Position numbers and translations under genes: made by a program
Notes under the pieces: generated by a model
Told to the model about the DNA's origin: nothing
Database searches by the model: none
The model's input: the letters and a program-made list of their open reading frames with translations, nothing else
From: Pseudoalteromonas rubra
Lineage (GTDB): Bacteria > Pseudomonadota > Gammaproteobacteria > Enterobacterales > Alteromonadaceae
Direction of reading: 5' to 3'
NCBI RefSeq assembly: GCF_005887095.1
Contig: NZ_PNCI01000028.1
Location: forward strand, 1 to 55,016
Length of the DNA: 55,016 bases
Part shown: positions 19,181-28,534 of the stretch, in pieces
How the letters are laid out: the number at the start of each line of letters is the position of its first letter
Position numbering within the stretch: the stretch's first letter is position 1

Positions 19181-19207
19181 AAAAGCCACGGAACTAAGTC
19201 CGTGGCT
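19181..19207 (-). terminator. Intrinsic terminator or attenuator between zipA and ligA
   Basis: On the minus strand a 9-bp stem (AGCCACGGA/TCCGTGGCT) with a 6-nt loop is followed by TTTTTG. It lies 35 bp after the zipA stop and 20 bp before the ligA start. It would reduce read-through from zipA into ligA. Confidence 0.75.
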
Positions 19208-19241
19208 CTGTCGCATATATGCCCGCAGGCAGTATTAACGC

Positions 19242-19955
19242 TTAAACGGTATATTCACGCACCTTTTCAACGTAGGCACGGGTGGTATTCACCGTGAGTG
19301 GCTCACGATTGCTGTCCAGCACACTGGCACCAAACTCATCGGCCAGCTTTTTCGCGGCGCTGTGAAGCATATTGAACGCCGCCATGCTGTCGCCTTCACA
19401 CGGCAACGTCATAAACAAGCTAACGCCTCCGGTGCTGAACTGTTCCATATTATCGATATCGAATGTACCCGGGTTATACATATTCACTAATCGGAACAAG
19501 ACCGGGCCATTGCCGGATGACTCAACATGGCGATTGAAAAAGCCTTCATCCGAGTACTTAAAGCCCAGACTCAATACACAAGGCAACAGCTTAGAGCCTG
19601 CCATCGTCAGGCCTTCTGGCATGTCAATGTGTAAAATAATAAAGTCCTGGGGCGCAACCTCTTGCGGTGCTTGCTGCTCAGTGTCGACCTGTTCCACCGG
19701 TGCGTCTGAGACTTCAGTATGCTCTTCAGTCGGCGTCGGCTCTTTGTCTTCATCGACGGCAGAGAAACTCATTTCATCCAGTTGTGGTTCTTCCTCGCGC
19801 TGCGGCTGAGGCGCGGCTGCGGGTTTCTTCGTGGCTGCGGGGTTATCGGTATCCTGATTCTCTTTTTTTCTTACCGACCATAAGCCATGTATCAATAATC
19901 CACCAATGATCAGTGCACTGATCACGATTAATGCCCATCTTAATTCTGTGGCCAT
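19242..19955 (-). CDS. zipA: Cell division protein ZipA
   Basis: The protein has 237 residues. The N-terminal membrane anchor is about residues 7-27 (ALIVISALIIGGLLIHGLW), followed by a charged Pro/Glu/Gln-rich linker to about residue 100. The C-terminal FtsZ-binding domain runs from FIILHIDMPEG to the end, with the hydrophobic surface around VLSLGFKYSDEGFFNRH. It tethers FtsZ to the inner membrane. It is 16 bp downstream of smc and likely co-transcribed with it. Confidence 0.95.
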   Translation of the reverse strand: MATELRWALIVISALIIGGLLIHGLWSVRKKENQDTDNPAATKKPAAAPQPQREEEPQLDEMSFSAVDEDKEPTPTEEHTEVSDAPVEQVDTEQQAPQEVAPQDFIILHIDMPEGLTMAGSKLLPCVLSLGFKYSDEGFFNRHVESSGNGPVLFRLVNMYNPGTFDIDNMEQFSTGGVSLFMTLPCEGDSMAAFNMLHSAAKKLADEFGASVLDSNREPLTVNTTRAYVEKVREYTV

Positions 19956-19971
19956 TGCTCACCTTTACTTA

Positions 19972-22900
19972 TTATGCATGCGCCATTTGCACTGCTTGTT
20001 CTATGTCTACGGCAACCATACGTGAAACCCCGGGTTCCGCCATGGTTACCCCCGTCAGCCGGCCCGCCATTTCCATCGCGACCTTGTTGTGGCTGATGTA
20101 AATAAACTGCACCGTTTGCGACATTTCCTCGACCAGTCGGCAAAAACGCCCAACGTTCGCGTCATCCAGCGGTGCATCTACTTCATCCAGCATACAAAAA
20201 GGAGCCGGATTTAGTCTAAATATTGAAAATACCAATGATAATGCGGTCAGGGCTTTTTCTCCACCACTTAACAGATGAATTGTCGAGTTTTTCTTACCCG
20301 GCGGTCTTGCCATGATGGTTACACCGCTTTCTAACAGATCATCACTGGTCAATTCCAGGTAAGCACTGCCGCCGCCAAATACTTTGGGAAAGAGCTCCGC
20401 CAGGTCCTGATTAACCTGATCAAAGGTAGTTTTAAAACGGCTACGTGTCTCGCGGTCTATCTTACGAATGGCCCCTTCCAGCGTCTCAAGTGCCGCGCTG
20501 AGATCCTCCAGTTGTTCATCGAGATAGCGCTTACGCTGCTGTGCCTCATCATATTCTTCAATCGCTGCGAGGTTAACCGCCCCCAGCAAACTCAACTGTT
20601 GCGCAATACGAGTCAGCTTGCCCTGATGACTGCTCGCCTGCGCATCTTCCGGCAGCTGTGTTAACACGTCTTTAAGTGTCTGACGAAGCTCAGTTAAGGG
20701 TTCCAGCGCTGCTTGCGCCTTCACCATCAGGCTTTGCTCCTGTAGTGCTAACTGCTGGCGTTGCTCTTTAAGCTGTGCGCTTTGTGCCTGGGCATCTTTG
20801 AGTGCCAGCTGTTTATCACTGAGTTGTTGCCTGGCGTCGCTCAACTTAGCAGCCGTATCCTGTGACGCCTGCTCCAGTTCTGTATGACGGTTCAGCAGCT
20901 CGGTTTGCTGTTGTTCCAACTCAACTCCGGGCTCATCGCAGCTGCTTAGTTGCTGCTGCACCTGAGCCAGCGCTTCAGTGCCCTGCTTCAGGCTTTGCGC
21001 CAGGTGGCTGAGTTTAGTCTGACCCAGTTGTGCATCACTTTGCGCCTGCTGGAGCTTCATTTTGGCCTGATGGTACTGCTGCTGAATATCACGCTGCTGC
21101 TGTTGCTGCTGCTGATGTGCCCGTTTGAGTGCTTCAAGGGACTCGTTTTGCTGATTCACCTGCTGTTGTAACTGTTCCTGTGCTTCCTCAGCTTGCCAAA
21201 GGGTCTGTTCACTTTCTTCGAGCTGAGCCACCAGCAGTTCACTTTGCTCATCCAGCTCACGCTGATTACCCTCAAGCTGGCTGCTTTGTTGCTGCCAACT
21301 GACTTGCTGAGCGAGTAACATATCGACCCGGGTCTGGCTGCTGGCCACCTGTTTGGCCGCCTCATGGACCGCTTGCTTGTTCGCTTCGAGCTGTTGTGAA
21401 CACGTTGTCACTGCAGATTCTAAAGGCGTCAGTGACGCTTCCAGCTCACTCAGATGCGCTTTAATCTGGGGCAGCTCCGCCTGGTGAGTGCGCAGTTCGC
21501 TATAGTGGGCAAGCAGACTCCCCGACTGCGCATCACCCTCTTGCGCTTGCCAGTTGCCACCATACAAATTCCCCTCGTTATCAATAGCGGCAAAGAATGG
21601 CTGACGCGCACTAAACTGGCGAGCCTCGCCCAGCCATTCAATCTGATTTAAGAAGTCCGGGTAAATTTTTGAGTGAATAAGGGTCGCCACACTGCCCGGC
21701 GTTTTTTCATCGACCTGAGCTGCCCAAATGCGATTGACATAGTCTTGTTTAGTGATCCGCAGCGACCCAAGCCCCAGCATGGCACGCTCTACGATCGCTT
21801 CGAAGCCCGGCTCAACTCTCAGCACACTCAGCAAAGGTGAACCAGGTGCATCCTCGCTGTCACCTTGCTGAGTATGGGTGAGCTTTTCCAGCGCCTGAAC
21901 CTGAGCCTGTGCCTGCCCGAGTCTGACTTGTTGTGCCTGAAGCTTTTGCTGCAATGCCGCTTTTGCCTCGCTCAGGCGCTGCAACTCAGTGCTAAGGCGC
22001 TGGTTTTCCTGTTGCGAGATGGCCATGGTATGCACCAGTTCCTGATGGGCCTTTTGTTGCTGCGTCAGCGCTTCGTCAGGGTTTTGTGTGCTAAGCTGCG
22101 CCAGCTGATGCGCCAGCTGTTCCTGCCGCTGGCTCAGATGCTGTTGTTGTTGTGTCAGCCGTTGCACTGCCAGGTGACACTGCTGAGTATGTTGGCGTGC
22201 CTTATCCAGTGCCTGCTGTGTCGCCTGATCCGCCGCTTCGTGTGCTTGCACTTGCTGCGCTTTATCATCAATCAGTAATTCACTTTCAGCCAGCTTTTCG
22301 GCACTGATCTGTGTTGCTTCCTGATGCACTTCACATTGCTCAGCAAGCTCTGCGCAATGCTGCTGTTGTTGTTCATATAACCCCTGGGCCTGCGCAATTT
22401 CTTCGCTCAACTGAGTTTGTTTATCTGTCAATTCGCGGCGTTTTTCGCTCAGGTGGATCTTCTGCTGTTCAATGCGCGTTAACTGGGTTTGTGTGTTGTG
22501 AAGCTGCTGCTGTAATTCTGTCTGCGCATCACTGAAGTGGGTAACCTGTTGCTCAAAGGTTGCCAGTACATCGTCATGTCCGCCGTGGGCTTGCTCTAAA
22601 AAAGTCAGCTTGTCGTTTAACTTAGCTATCTGGCTGGTTTTTTCCTGCTGCTTGGCATGCAGTTCCTGCCATTTTAGCACTGCCAGCTGGCCTTTCAGGG
22701 TGCGTTCCTGCGCCTTAAGGTCACGGTACTGACGTGCAGCTTCGGCCTGTTTGGCCAATCTGTCGAGCTGATTTTGCAGCTCCTGACGCATATCCAGCAG
22801 ACGTTCCAGGTTTTCTCTGGTGCTTTTGATCCGCGTCTGAGTTTCCCGGCGGCGCTCTTTATATTTGGAGACCCCAGCGGCTTCTTCCAAAAAGATGCGT

Positions 22901-23379
22901 AATTCCTGCGGTTTGCTCTCTATCAGGCGCGAGATCATCCCCTGCTCAATGATGGCATAACTGCGCGGGCCAAGACCGGTTCCCAAAAAAATATCTGTGA
23001 TGTCACGTTTGCGGCATTTACTGCCATTGAGAAAGTACAGTGACTGACCGTCCCGAGTCACCAGCCGCTTAATTGCAACCTGAGTACGGTCAGCCATAGA
23101 ACCGGGCAAACGCCCCTGAGTATTATCAAACAGCAGCTCTACAGAGGCCTGGGATACTGGCTTACGGTGGGTCGAGCCATTGAAGATCACGTCCGTCATG
23201 GCATCGCCGCGCAGGTTTTTAGCGGAGCTTTCCCCCAATACCCAGCGCACGGCATCAATCACGTTGGACTTGCCGCACCCGTTGGGACCAACAACACAGG
23301 TCATTGGCTCCGGAAAGGGTATTTTAGTCGGCTCTACAAAGGATTTGAAACCGGCCAGTTTAATGCTGCTCAGGCGCAT
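19972..23379 (-). CDS. smc: Chromosome segregation ATPase SMC
   Basis: The protein has 1135 residues. The N-terminal ATPase half contains GPNGCGKSNVIDAVRWVLG. Long coiled coils (about 170-490 and 660-960) are extremely Gln-rich. A hinge lies around 500-640 with the GLGSL and IEWLGEARQF region. The C-terminal head has the signature LLSGGEKALTALSL and Walker B CMLDEVDAPLDD. It is a true SMC, not MukB, so chromosome compaction here probably uses SMC-ScpAB; scpA and scpB are not in the window. It precedes zipA and ligA on the same strand. Confidence 0.97.
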   Translation of the reverse strand: MRLSSIKLAGFKSFVEPTKIPFPEPMTCVVGPNGCGKSNVIDAVRWVLGESSAKNLRGDAMTDVIFNGSTHRKPVSQASVELLFDNTQGRLPGSMADRTQVAIKRLVTRDGQSLYFLNGSKCRKRDITDIFLGTGLGPRSYAIIEQGMISRLIESKPQELRIFLEEAAGVSKYKERRRETQTRIKSTRENLERLLDMRQELQNQLDRLAKQAEAARQYRDLKAQERTLKGQLAVLKWQELHAKQQEKTSQIAKLNDKLTFLEQAHGGHDDVLATFEQQVTHFSDAQTELQQQLHNTQTQLTRIEQQKIHLSEKRRELTDKQTQLSEEIAQAQGLYEQQQQHCAELAEQCEVHQEATQISAEKLAESELLIDDKAQQVQAHEAADQATQQALDKARQHTQQCHLAVQRLTQQQQHLSQRQEQLAHQLAQLSTQNPDEALTQQQKAHQELVHTMAISQQENQRLSTELQRLSEAKAALQQKLQAQQVRLGQAQAQVQALEKLTHTQQGDSEDAPGSPLLSVLRVEPGFEAIVERAMLGLGSLRITKQDYVNRIWAAQVDEKTPGSVATLIHSKIYPDFLNQIEWLGEARQFSARQPFFAAIDNEGNLYGGNWQAQEGDAQSGSLLAHYSELRTHQAELPQIKAHLSELEASLTPLESAVTTCSQQLEANKQAVHEAAKQVASSQTRVDMLLAQQVSWQQQSSQLEGNQRELDEQSELLVAQLEESEQTLWQAEEAQEQLQQQVNQQNESLEALKRAHQQQQQQQRDIQQQYHQAKMKLQQAQSDAQLGQTKLSHLAQSLKQGTEALAQVQQQLSSCDEPGVELEQQQTELLNRHTELEQASQDTAAKLSDARQQLSDKQLALKDAQAQSAQLKEQRQQLALQEQSLMVKAQAALEPLTELRQTLKDVLTQLPEDAQASSHQGKLTRIAQQLSLLGAVNLAAIEEYDEAQQRKRYLDEQLEDLSAALETLEGAIRKIDRETRSRFKTTFDQVNQDLAELFPKVFGGGSAYLELTSDDLLESGVTIMARPPGKKNSTIHLLSGGEKALTALSLVFSIFRLNPAPFCMLDEVDAPLDDANVGRFCRLVEEMSQTVQFIYISHNKVAMEMAGRLTGVTMAEPGVSRMVAVDIEQAVQMAHA

Positions 23380-23427
23380 AACAACAACAGCTTAATGACA
23401 AACGCAATAGTTCAAGATCAGTCTACC

Positions 23428-24159
23428 TTACCCATGGCGTTTCATGTTATCAAGGATGATCCCCGTGGCCATCGCCACATTAAGCGACTCCGCGCCGCCA
23501 AAAGCGGGGATAGTGATGGGCTGATTAATATGCTCTGCCACCGCAGCGCTGATACCATGTGATTCGCTGCCCATCACCAAAATACCTCGCGTTGCAAATG
23601 AAGTAGTATGCACGCTTTGACCTTCCAGAAAAGCCCCATAAACCGGGCCATCGTAGGTTTTTAGCACTGTGCAAAGATCTGTTCTGATCACATCAACCCG
23701 CGCAAAAGAGCCCATGGTTGCGCTGATCACTTTGGGATTAAGATGATCGGCACATTGCTCACTGAGGACAATCTGGTTCAACCCATACCAATCCGCAACA
23801 CGAATAATGGTGCCCAGATTACCAGGGTCGGATACGTCATCCAGTGCCAGGACCAACCCATTCGTGTTCAGCTCTGCCTGTGGCTCTGTCTCAGCAATGG
23901 CAATAGCTGCATTGTTACTGACCAGAGTACTGACTTTACTCAACTCAGCCTCATCGCACAACACCAGCTCATGGGGCTCCAACAAGGTCCGGTTGTCAGC
24001 AATAAAATCAGCGCTGGCAAAGATCTGCTTAACCGGTTTACCCGCATTCAGAAGTTCCTGAATATTTTTAGCCCCCTGTACCAGGTACAGGCCATGTTGT
24101 TTACGATATTTTTTTTGCGCCAGAGCGCGGAGCAGCTTTTGTTGATTTTTCGACAGCAT
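23428..24159 (-). CDS. SpoU/TrmH-family RNA 2'-O-methyltransferase
   Basis: The protein has 243 residues. An N-terminal substrate-binding domain (about 1-85) is followed by the SPOUT knot with its three motifs: DDVSDPGNLGTIIR near 107-120, GSESHGIS near 194-201 and ESLNVAMATGIIL near 221-233. The family methylates the 2'-O of ribose in tRNA or rRNA with SAM. The exact target cannot be told from sequence; RlmB or a related 23S rRNA enzyme is possible. It lies just upstream of smc on the same strand (48 bp). Confidence 0.88.
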   Translation of the reverse strand: MLSKNQQKLLRALAQKKYRKQHGLYLVQGAKNIQELLNAGKPVKQIFASADFIADNRTLLEPHELVLCDEAELSKVSTLVSNNAAIAIAETEPQAELNTNGLVLALDDVSDPGNLGTIIRVADWYGLNQIVLSEQCADHLNPKVISATMGSFARVDVIRTDLCTVLKTYDGPVYGAFLEGQSVHTTSFATRGILVMGSESHGISAAVAEHINQPITIPAFGGAESLNVAMATGIILDNMKRHG

Positions 24160-24293
24160 ACCTACCTCATTGGTTTACCCGCGAAGTATAACCGCAATAA
24201 CACAGAAAAGGCAGAGTCATCCATCTGCTTGCTTGCCAAAGCGCCATTGCGCGCCTTAAAATAGGGACTTCTTCATACCTATAAGTTGTATTT

Positions 24294-24590
24294 ATGTCCA
24301 TTGAACTCCAGGTCATCCTGCTCAACGTCATTATTTTATGCCTGGCCTACTTTGTCATTTACCCGCGTTACGCTGGTAATGATTTAAAAAAGGTCTCGAT
24401 TCAGGATTTGATCGCGACCGCCGTTTCGCTGGCTATTGTCGGCTCAGTCTACTATGACTCTGGATTATCTTTTTCTTTGGTCTTATTTGAGGTGAACTGG
24501 GCCTGGTTTACCGTGATTTCCTTTACCCTGATTGAACTGCCGTTGTGTTACTGGTATGCCAAACGTCACGGCGTTAAATTTCCAGAGTAA
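24294..24590 (+). CDS. Small three-helix inner-membrane protein, function unknown
   Basis: The protein has 98 residues with three hydrophobic segments (about 5-23, 37-54 and 63-86) and a short basic C-terminus. I do not recognise a family. It is the only plus-strand gene between the methyltransferase and cysZ. Codon use looks ordinary. Its TAA stop is the first triplet of a repeat-element end. Confidence reflects a membrane topology that chance ORFs seldom show. Confidence 0.65.
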   Translation: MSIELQVILLNVIILCLAYFVIYPRYAGNDLKKVSIQDLIATAVSLAIVGSVYYDSGLSFSLVLFEVNWAWFTVISFTLIELPLCYWYAKRHGVKFPE

Positions 24591-24640
24591 AACCCGCTTC
24601 ACTTAATACATGTTCAATTTAAAGGGGCAATTTGGTATAA
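24588..24640. repeat. Shortened relative of the ligA-side repeat element
   Basis: The sequence TAAAACCCGCTTCACTTAATAC then ATGTTCAATTTAAAGGGGCAA and TTTGGTATA parallels the right end of the 16966-17141 element on its complementary strand, followed directly by its left end (AATTGGTATA). The middle of about 120 bp is missing. It begins at the TAA stop of the small membrane protein gene. Confidence 0.55.
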
Positions 24641-24662
24641 AAAAGGCACCCTCAGGTGCCTT
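24637..24662 (-). terminator. Intrinsic terminator of the CBS-domain gene
   Basis: On the minus strand AAGGCACC-TGAG-GGTGCCTT is followed by T residues (TTTTTTATACC). The 8-bp stem is perfect. It lies about 63 bp after the CBS gene stop. Confidence 0.85.
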
Positions 24663-24724
24663 GGCGTTAATTTACATTAACTTTAGGAAATAAATCGGTT
24701 GGACTATTGTTGGGCTGATTGGTA

Positions 24725-25327
24725 TTACCGTTCGCTGTGGTGCAGCACAGACACTACAATATCGTTAAAGTGTTCAGCCGGACGTAGCTGATTAACTGAA
24801 CGACCACCTGCTTTAATCAACTCCACCAAATCAAAGTAGCCACAGATCTGGCCTGTCTCAGGCGCGGTTACCAGCAAATAATCAAGGCCATGTGCTTCCA
24901 TGGTCACCAGTACATCACCAGAGCGCGCTGTACGCAAATCAATCAGACTTATCTGTTTGAGTGTTTTAAGCGGCAGCATTACGTCGCTGGCAACAAGATC
25001 GCTGCGCTGACAGCCACGCAACTGAGCTTCTTTTAAGATATGTCGACTGCCCAGTCGGGCCTGAGAAATGATCCCCAGCAATACGCCATCCTGGGCCACA
25101 AACATAGAGGCCACATGAGTTTTATTCAGCACCAGCGTGGCATCATCAACACTGGTATTCGGGTCCAGATACACAGCACTCTGGCCATCCAGATTGTGCA
25201 TATATTTTTGTGCCGATACCGACAGGCGATCAAGCCCATCCTCTTCAGCTGTACTCAGTAAGGGATTAGCCTGGACAGGAACATCAGCAGTCACATCAAG
25301 CGTATTCAGTCTGTTAAACGTATTCAT
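24725..25327 (-). CDS. CBS-domain protein
   Basis: The protein has 200 residues. After a polar N-terminus of about 40 residues, two CBS-type units follow: the first around VYLDPNTSVDDATLVLNKTH and VLLGIISQARL, the second around TARSGDVLVTMEAHGLDYLL and QICGYFDLVELI. CBS pairs usually bind adenine nucleotides and regulate a partner; no partner domain is fused here. The end beyond QLRPAEHFNDIVVSVLHH is typical of stand-alone gammaproteobacterial CBS proteins. It ends in TAATACCAAT, where TAA is the stop. Confidence 0.78.
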   Translation of the reverse strand: MNTFNRLNTLDVTADVPVQANPLLSTAEEDGLDRLSVSAQKYMHNLDGQSAVYLDPNTSVDDATLVLNKTHVASMFVAQDGVLLGIISQARLGSRHILKEAQLRGCQRSDLVASDVMLPLKTLKQISLIDLRTARSGDVLVTMEAHGLDYLLVTAPETGQICGYFDLVELIKAGGRSVNQLRPAEHFNDIVVSVLHHSER

Positions 25328-25548
25328 TATTCACCTCTGTTTCGGGAATATACCAATGCGATTAAACACCTGGCCAAGCAAAGATAAATCAACTCCGGCA
25401 ATAACGCGTCGGGTTTATGCGCTCTCACTTGGCTAGGGGTCTTTACACATGGGTCATTGCCAGCCACTTGCCACAAGCAGCGCTGACATTAAGCACATCA
25501 CGGCACAGCCTATCAGGCGTGCAAAATTCAAATATAAAAATGCGTGGA

Positions 25549-25824
25549 TTAGGCTGAAACAGGTGGGGCTCTGATCCCCTGATGATAATAAGTAAGCGGG
25601 TGATATAAGCGGACGCTATCCGGGAAATTGCGGGCTGGCTGCACATTTTCCTGGCTGGCAGAGCCTGGCATTGGGATGTCGGAGTCGCAGTCTAGCTTAT
25701 CTTCGTCAGGGTCAGATAAAAGCTCTACCAGTTGCGCAGTTTTGACTGACGCACTGTTGCCAGCGGCGTTCACTGTCAGTGACACCATCAGACACAATGC
25801 TAATAACCAAAAACGCGATTGCAT
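25549..25824 (-). CDS. Small secreted protein, function unknown
   Basis: The ATG at 25824 with a strong GGGGAG ribosome site 7 nt upstream gives 91 residues. The N-terminus MQSRFWLLALCLMVSLTVNA has the shape of a Sec signal peptide with cleavage near AAG. The mature part of about 70 residues is acidic in the middle (DPDEDKLDCDSD) with Pro/Tyr-rich ends and a single Cys. I do not recognise it. Longer ORF upstream of 25824 has no ribosome site. Regions on each side (25328-25548 and 25825-26078) show no other gene. Confidence 0.6.
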   Translation of the reverse strand: MQSRFWLLALCLMVSLTVNAAGNSASVKTAQLVELLSDPDEDKLDCDSDIPMPGSASQENVQPARNFPDSVRLYHPLTYYHQGIRAPPVSA

Positions 25825-26078
25825 GAGCAAACTCCCCGAGGACGATAATTTGAATGTATAGGCAAGCAAGTGCGGTTTCAACCAGCAAAGCGCAATAATC
25901 TGTAAATTTATTTCTCCTAACCCCAGAGTGCACCAGATCCATTTTGCCGGGGTAACGGGAAACCTTCGCAAAGACAATAAGATGGCAAGGCGTGCACAAT
26001 TTGTTACTCAACAGACTGCCCTTTTTTATCGACCTGACCTTATAATGGGCATAGAACTTTAAATACAGAGGTATTTCA

Positions 26079-26807
26079 ATGCAACTGACCAAAGGTATGG
26101 AGTATTTTGTCGCGGGCTTTTCCTTACTGAGCCAAAAAGGACTTAAACGCTTTGTATTTATTCCTTTGCTTATCAATGTGTTGCTTTTTGGCGGCTCGTT
26201 GTTTTTCCTGTATGACTGGCTGACACAAGGCTTTGCCTACCTGAATGAGTTACTGCCTGACTGGCTAAGCTGGCTGGAATGGTTAATGTGGCCCATTGCC
26301 GTGTTAGTGATTTTATTCAGTTACAGCATGGTGTTTACCGTTATCACCAACTTTATTGCTGCGCCATTCAATGGCTTGTTATCCGAAAAAGTCGAACTAC
26401 ATCTGACCGGACAAAAAATTAACGATGATGGCTTCGCCGATTTAGTAAAAGATGTGCCGCGCATGCTGGGCCGCGAATGGAGCAAGTTGGTTTACTACCT
26501 GCCGCGTGCTATCGGCTTTTTCATCCTGCTGTGGATGCTCCCCTTCATTGGCCAGATACTCTGGGTGTTGTTTTCTTGCTGGATGTACAATGTGCAGTAC
26601 AACGACTACCCCTTCGATAACCACAAAATCTCTTTCAAACAGATGAAAGACACTTTAAAAGCAAATCAGGGCTTGTCTTATGGTTTTGGGTTTGCGGTCA
26701 TGGTGCTAACCAGCATTCCGATTGTTAATCTGATTGTGATGCCGGCAGCGGTGTGTGGCGCAACCAAACTGTGGGTCGAGAATTACCGCACTCAATTTCG
26801 CGATTAG
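26079..26807 (+). CDS. cysZ: Sulfate transporter CysZ
   Basis: The protein has 242 residues with four main hydrophobic regions, as in CysZ. Conserved stretches include the N-terminal GMEYFVAGFSLLSQKGLKRF, the NFIAAPFNGLLSEKVE region, and YNDYPFDNHKISF with GLSYGFGFAV. CysZ brings sulfate into the cytoplasm for cysteine synthesis. Its position near zipA-ligA matches the cysZ-zipA-ligA neighbourhood of Enterobacteria, here separated by smc and others. The ATG has a plausible AGAGGT ribosome site. Confidence 0.93.
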   Translation: MQLTKGMEYFVAGFSLLSQKGLKRFVFIPLLINVLLFGGSLFFLYDWLTQGFAYLNELLPDWLSWLEWLMWPIAVLVILFSYSMVFTVITNFIAAPFNGLLSEKVELHLTGQKINDDGFADLVKDVPRMLGREWSKLVYYLPRAIGFFILLWMLPFIGQILWVLFSCWMYNVQYNDYPFDNHKISFKQMKDTLKANQGLSYGFGFAVMVLTSIPIVNLIVMPAAVCGATKLWVENYRTQFRD

Positions 26808-26849
26808 CCATGCGCATTTTCCTCTTGGGCACAGATGCTGCCCAAGAGG

Positions 26850-28379
26850 CTAGTTTGCTTTTTCTCCTAAAGGTAAACTGACCGTCACCTCAGTACCTCT
26901 TTGCTCATCGGTGTTAAAATCTATCTGGCCCTGCTGCGCTTCGGCGAGCAGTTTGGCGGTGTAAGTACCCACACCAGCTCTGTCAGGCTTACCATAAGTC
27001 ACAAACTTATCGAAAAAACGCGTTCTGACACCGTCCGGCACGGGATCGGGGTTTTGGATGATCACCGTGAGTTGCTGCTCAGCAGGTTGCGCACTGATGG
27101 TGACCAACGGCTTAGTATTCACGGCTTCCAATGCGTTGGTGATAAGATTATGAAATAAGGTGTAACATAGCGCAGGCTCACCAAAAAACATCAAATCCTT
27201 CGACACCACAGTACGCAGCTGAACTTTAGATTCTTCAACCAACGGGGCCAAGTCTTCCAGTACAGCTTCTATAACTTTGTGCAAAGGGTGAGTGACCGGA
27301 TTGAGGCGGTACTCATTGGCTTCAATTTTTGCCAACGCGGACATACTGTCCATAGCGTGCTGAAGCCTTAAACAGCTATGTTGAATAAAGCTGAGATAAC
27401 GCCTGGCACGCTCAGGGTCTTTGATGTGCCTGGCCAACATCGCCGTTGAACTGCGAATATCCGACACAGGTTTGGCAAGGTTGGTCTGCGTCAAACTGTC
27501 AAACTCATCTCGCAATCTTGCACTGTCCAGCATGGCGTCAATCTGTGCACGCATCAGACGATTCGATTCTATATTACGGCAGTGCGCTCGCACCCGAGAT
27601 TTAACCACCGATGGGTTGGCCGGCTTGGTAATATAGTCGACCGCCCCCAGTTCAAGCCCCCGCACAACGTGCTCAGTTTGCTCCAGCGCTGTTAGAAAAA
27701 TCACGGTAATATGCTGGGTGTGGGGGTCGTCCTTTAGGCGACGGCAGACTTCCAGCCCGTCCATACCCGGCATCATAATATCCAGTAACACCAGATCGGG
27801 TTGCGGCTCTGCAGCGCAGATCTGCAATGCCTTTGCGCCGCTCAACGCCGCTTTGACCTTATATTCCTTGCGCAGTACATCACCGATGATTTTAATATTG
27901 TCTGCCACATCATCAACCACCAGTACCTGAATGGGCTGCTCTACGAGAGTGTCTTCTTCGCTCATTTCTCCATGATAGGGCCTGACCGGCTTATTGAGTG
28001 CCCGACGCAGGCGCTCCAACATGATTTTGCTGGAAAAGGGTTTAACCACATATTCAGACACACCACATTTGATGGCCTGCAACACCTGAGATTGCTGAAT
28101 GGAGGTGGCAGTCATGACAAAAGGAATCGCTGCCGTGCGCGGGTTTTTTCTGACTTCTTTCAGCAAGTCGATACCCGCCAACTTGGGCAACATCCAGTCG
28201 GCGATTATGAGGTGGATATCCTGATATTGCAGCTTATCGAGTGCGTCTGCACCATTGGGGCTCTGTAACACATTGACTCGCCCAAGGCCCGTGACAATGT
28301 TGGCCACCATAGAACGAATGGTCTCGTGCGCCTCAACAACCAGGATAGTCATAGTGGTTACTGCACTGCCATTATCCAT
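26850..28379 (-). CDS. Double-receiver protein with ATPase domain and no phospho-acceptor His
   Basis: The protein has 509 residues. REC1 (about 11-130) has D61, T91-type and K113 residues; REC2 (about 150-275) has D200 in LVLLDIMMPGMDG and K252. A HisKA-like helical region follows near 285-350, but where SHDLRAPL is expected the sequence is QTNLAKPV, with no His. The HATPase_c domain (about 360-505) has an N-box LFHNLITNALEA and a G2-like GVGTYTAK. It may bind ATP without autophosphorylating, or regulate another kinase. An AGGAGA site supports the start. It is divergent from the giant sensor gene, 155 bp away, a likely functional pair. Confidence 0.88.
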   Translation of the reverse strand: MDNGSAVTTMTILVVEAHETIRSMVANIVTGLGRVNVLQSPNGADALDKLQYQDIHLIIADWMLPKLAGIDLLKEVRKNPRTAAIPFVMTATSIQQSQVLQAIKCGVSEYVVKPFSSKIMLERLRRALNKPVRPYHGEMSEEDTLVEQPIQVLVVDDVADNIKIIGDVLRKEYKVKAALSGAKALQICAAEPQPDLVLLDIMMPGMDGLEVCRRLKDDPHTQHITVIFLTALEQTEHVVRGLELGAVDYITKPANPSVVKSRVRAHCRNIESNRLMRAQIDAMLDSARLRDEFDSLTQTNLAKPVSDIRSSTAMLARHIKDPERARRYLSFIQHSCLRLQHAMDSMSALAKIEANEYRLNPVTHPLHKVIEAVLEDLAPLVEESKVQLRTVVSKDLMFFGEPALCYTLFHNLITNALEAVNTKPLVTISAQPAEQQLTVIIQNPDPVPDGVRTRFFDKFVTYGKPDRAGVGTYTAKLLAEAQQGQIDFNTDEQRGTEVTVSLPLGEKAN

Positions 28380-28534
28380 TCTTCTCTCCTAAAGCTCATT
28401 ACCTCATCATAAGGCTTGGCACAGTTAAGGTGTTGCAAGGTCAGAAAATTTATTTGCTATTATTGTGCACAGGTTTCTAATATCTGTCTAACATTTGTAC
28501 AACGACTCAATGGACCAGCCAACAGGCCAACGCT

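Noticed and set aside
20900..22540. Plus-strand ORFs rich in Leu within the smc coiled coil
   Set aside because: They are shadows of Gln-rich heptad repeats read on the opposite strand.
25349..25375. A further copy of the repeat-element terminus (TATACCAATGCGATTAA)
   Set aside because: The resemblance to the left terminus at 16966 is limited to about 15 bases and no second end was found, so it is not listed as a feature.
25443..25646. A 67-codon minus-strand ORF overlapping the end of the small secreted protein gene
   Set aside because: No ribosome site, no domain, and it overlaps a better supported gene in another frame.
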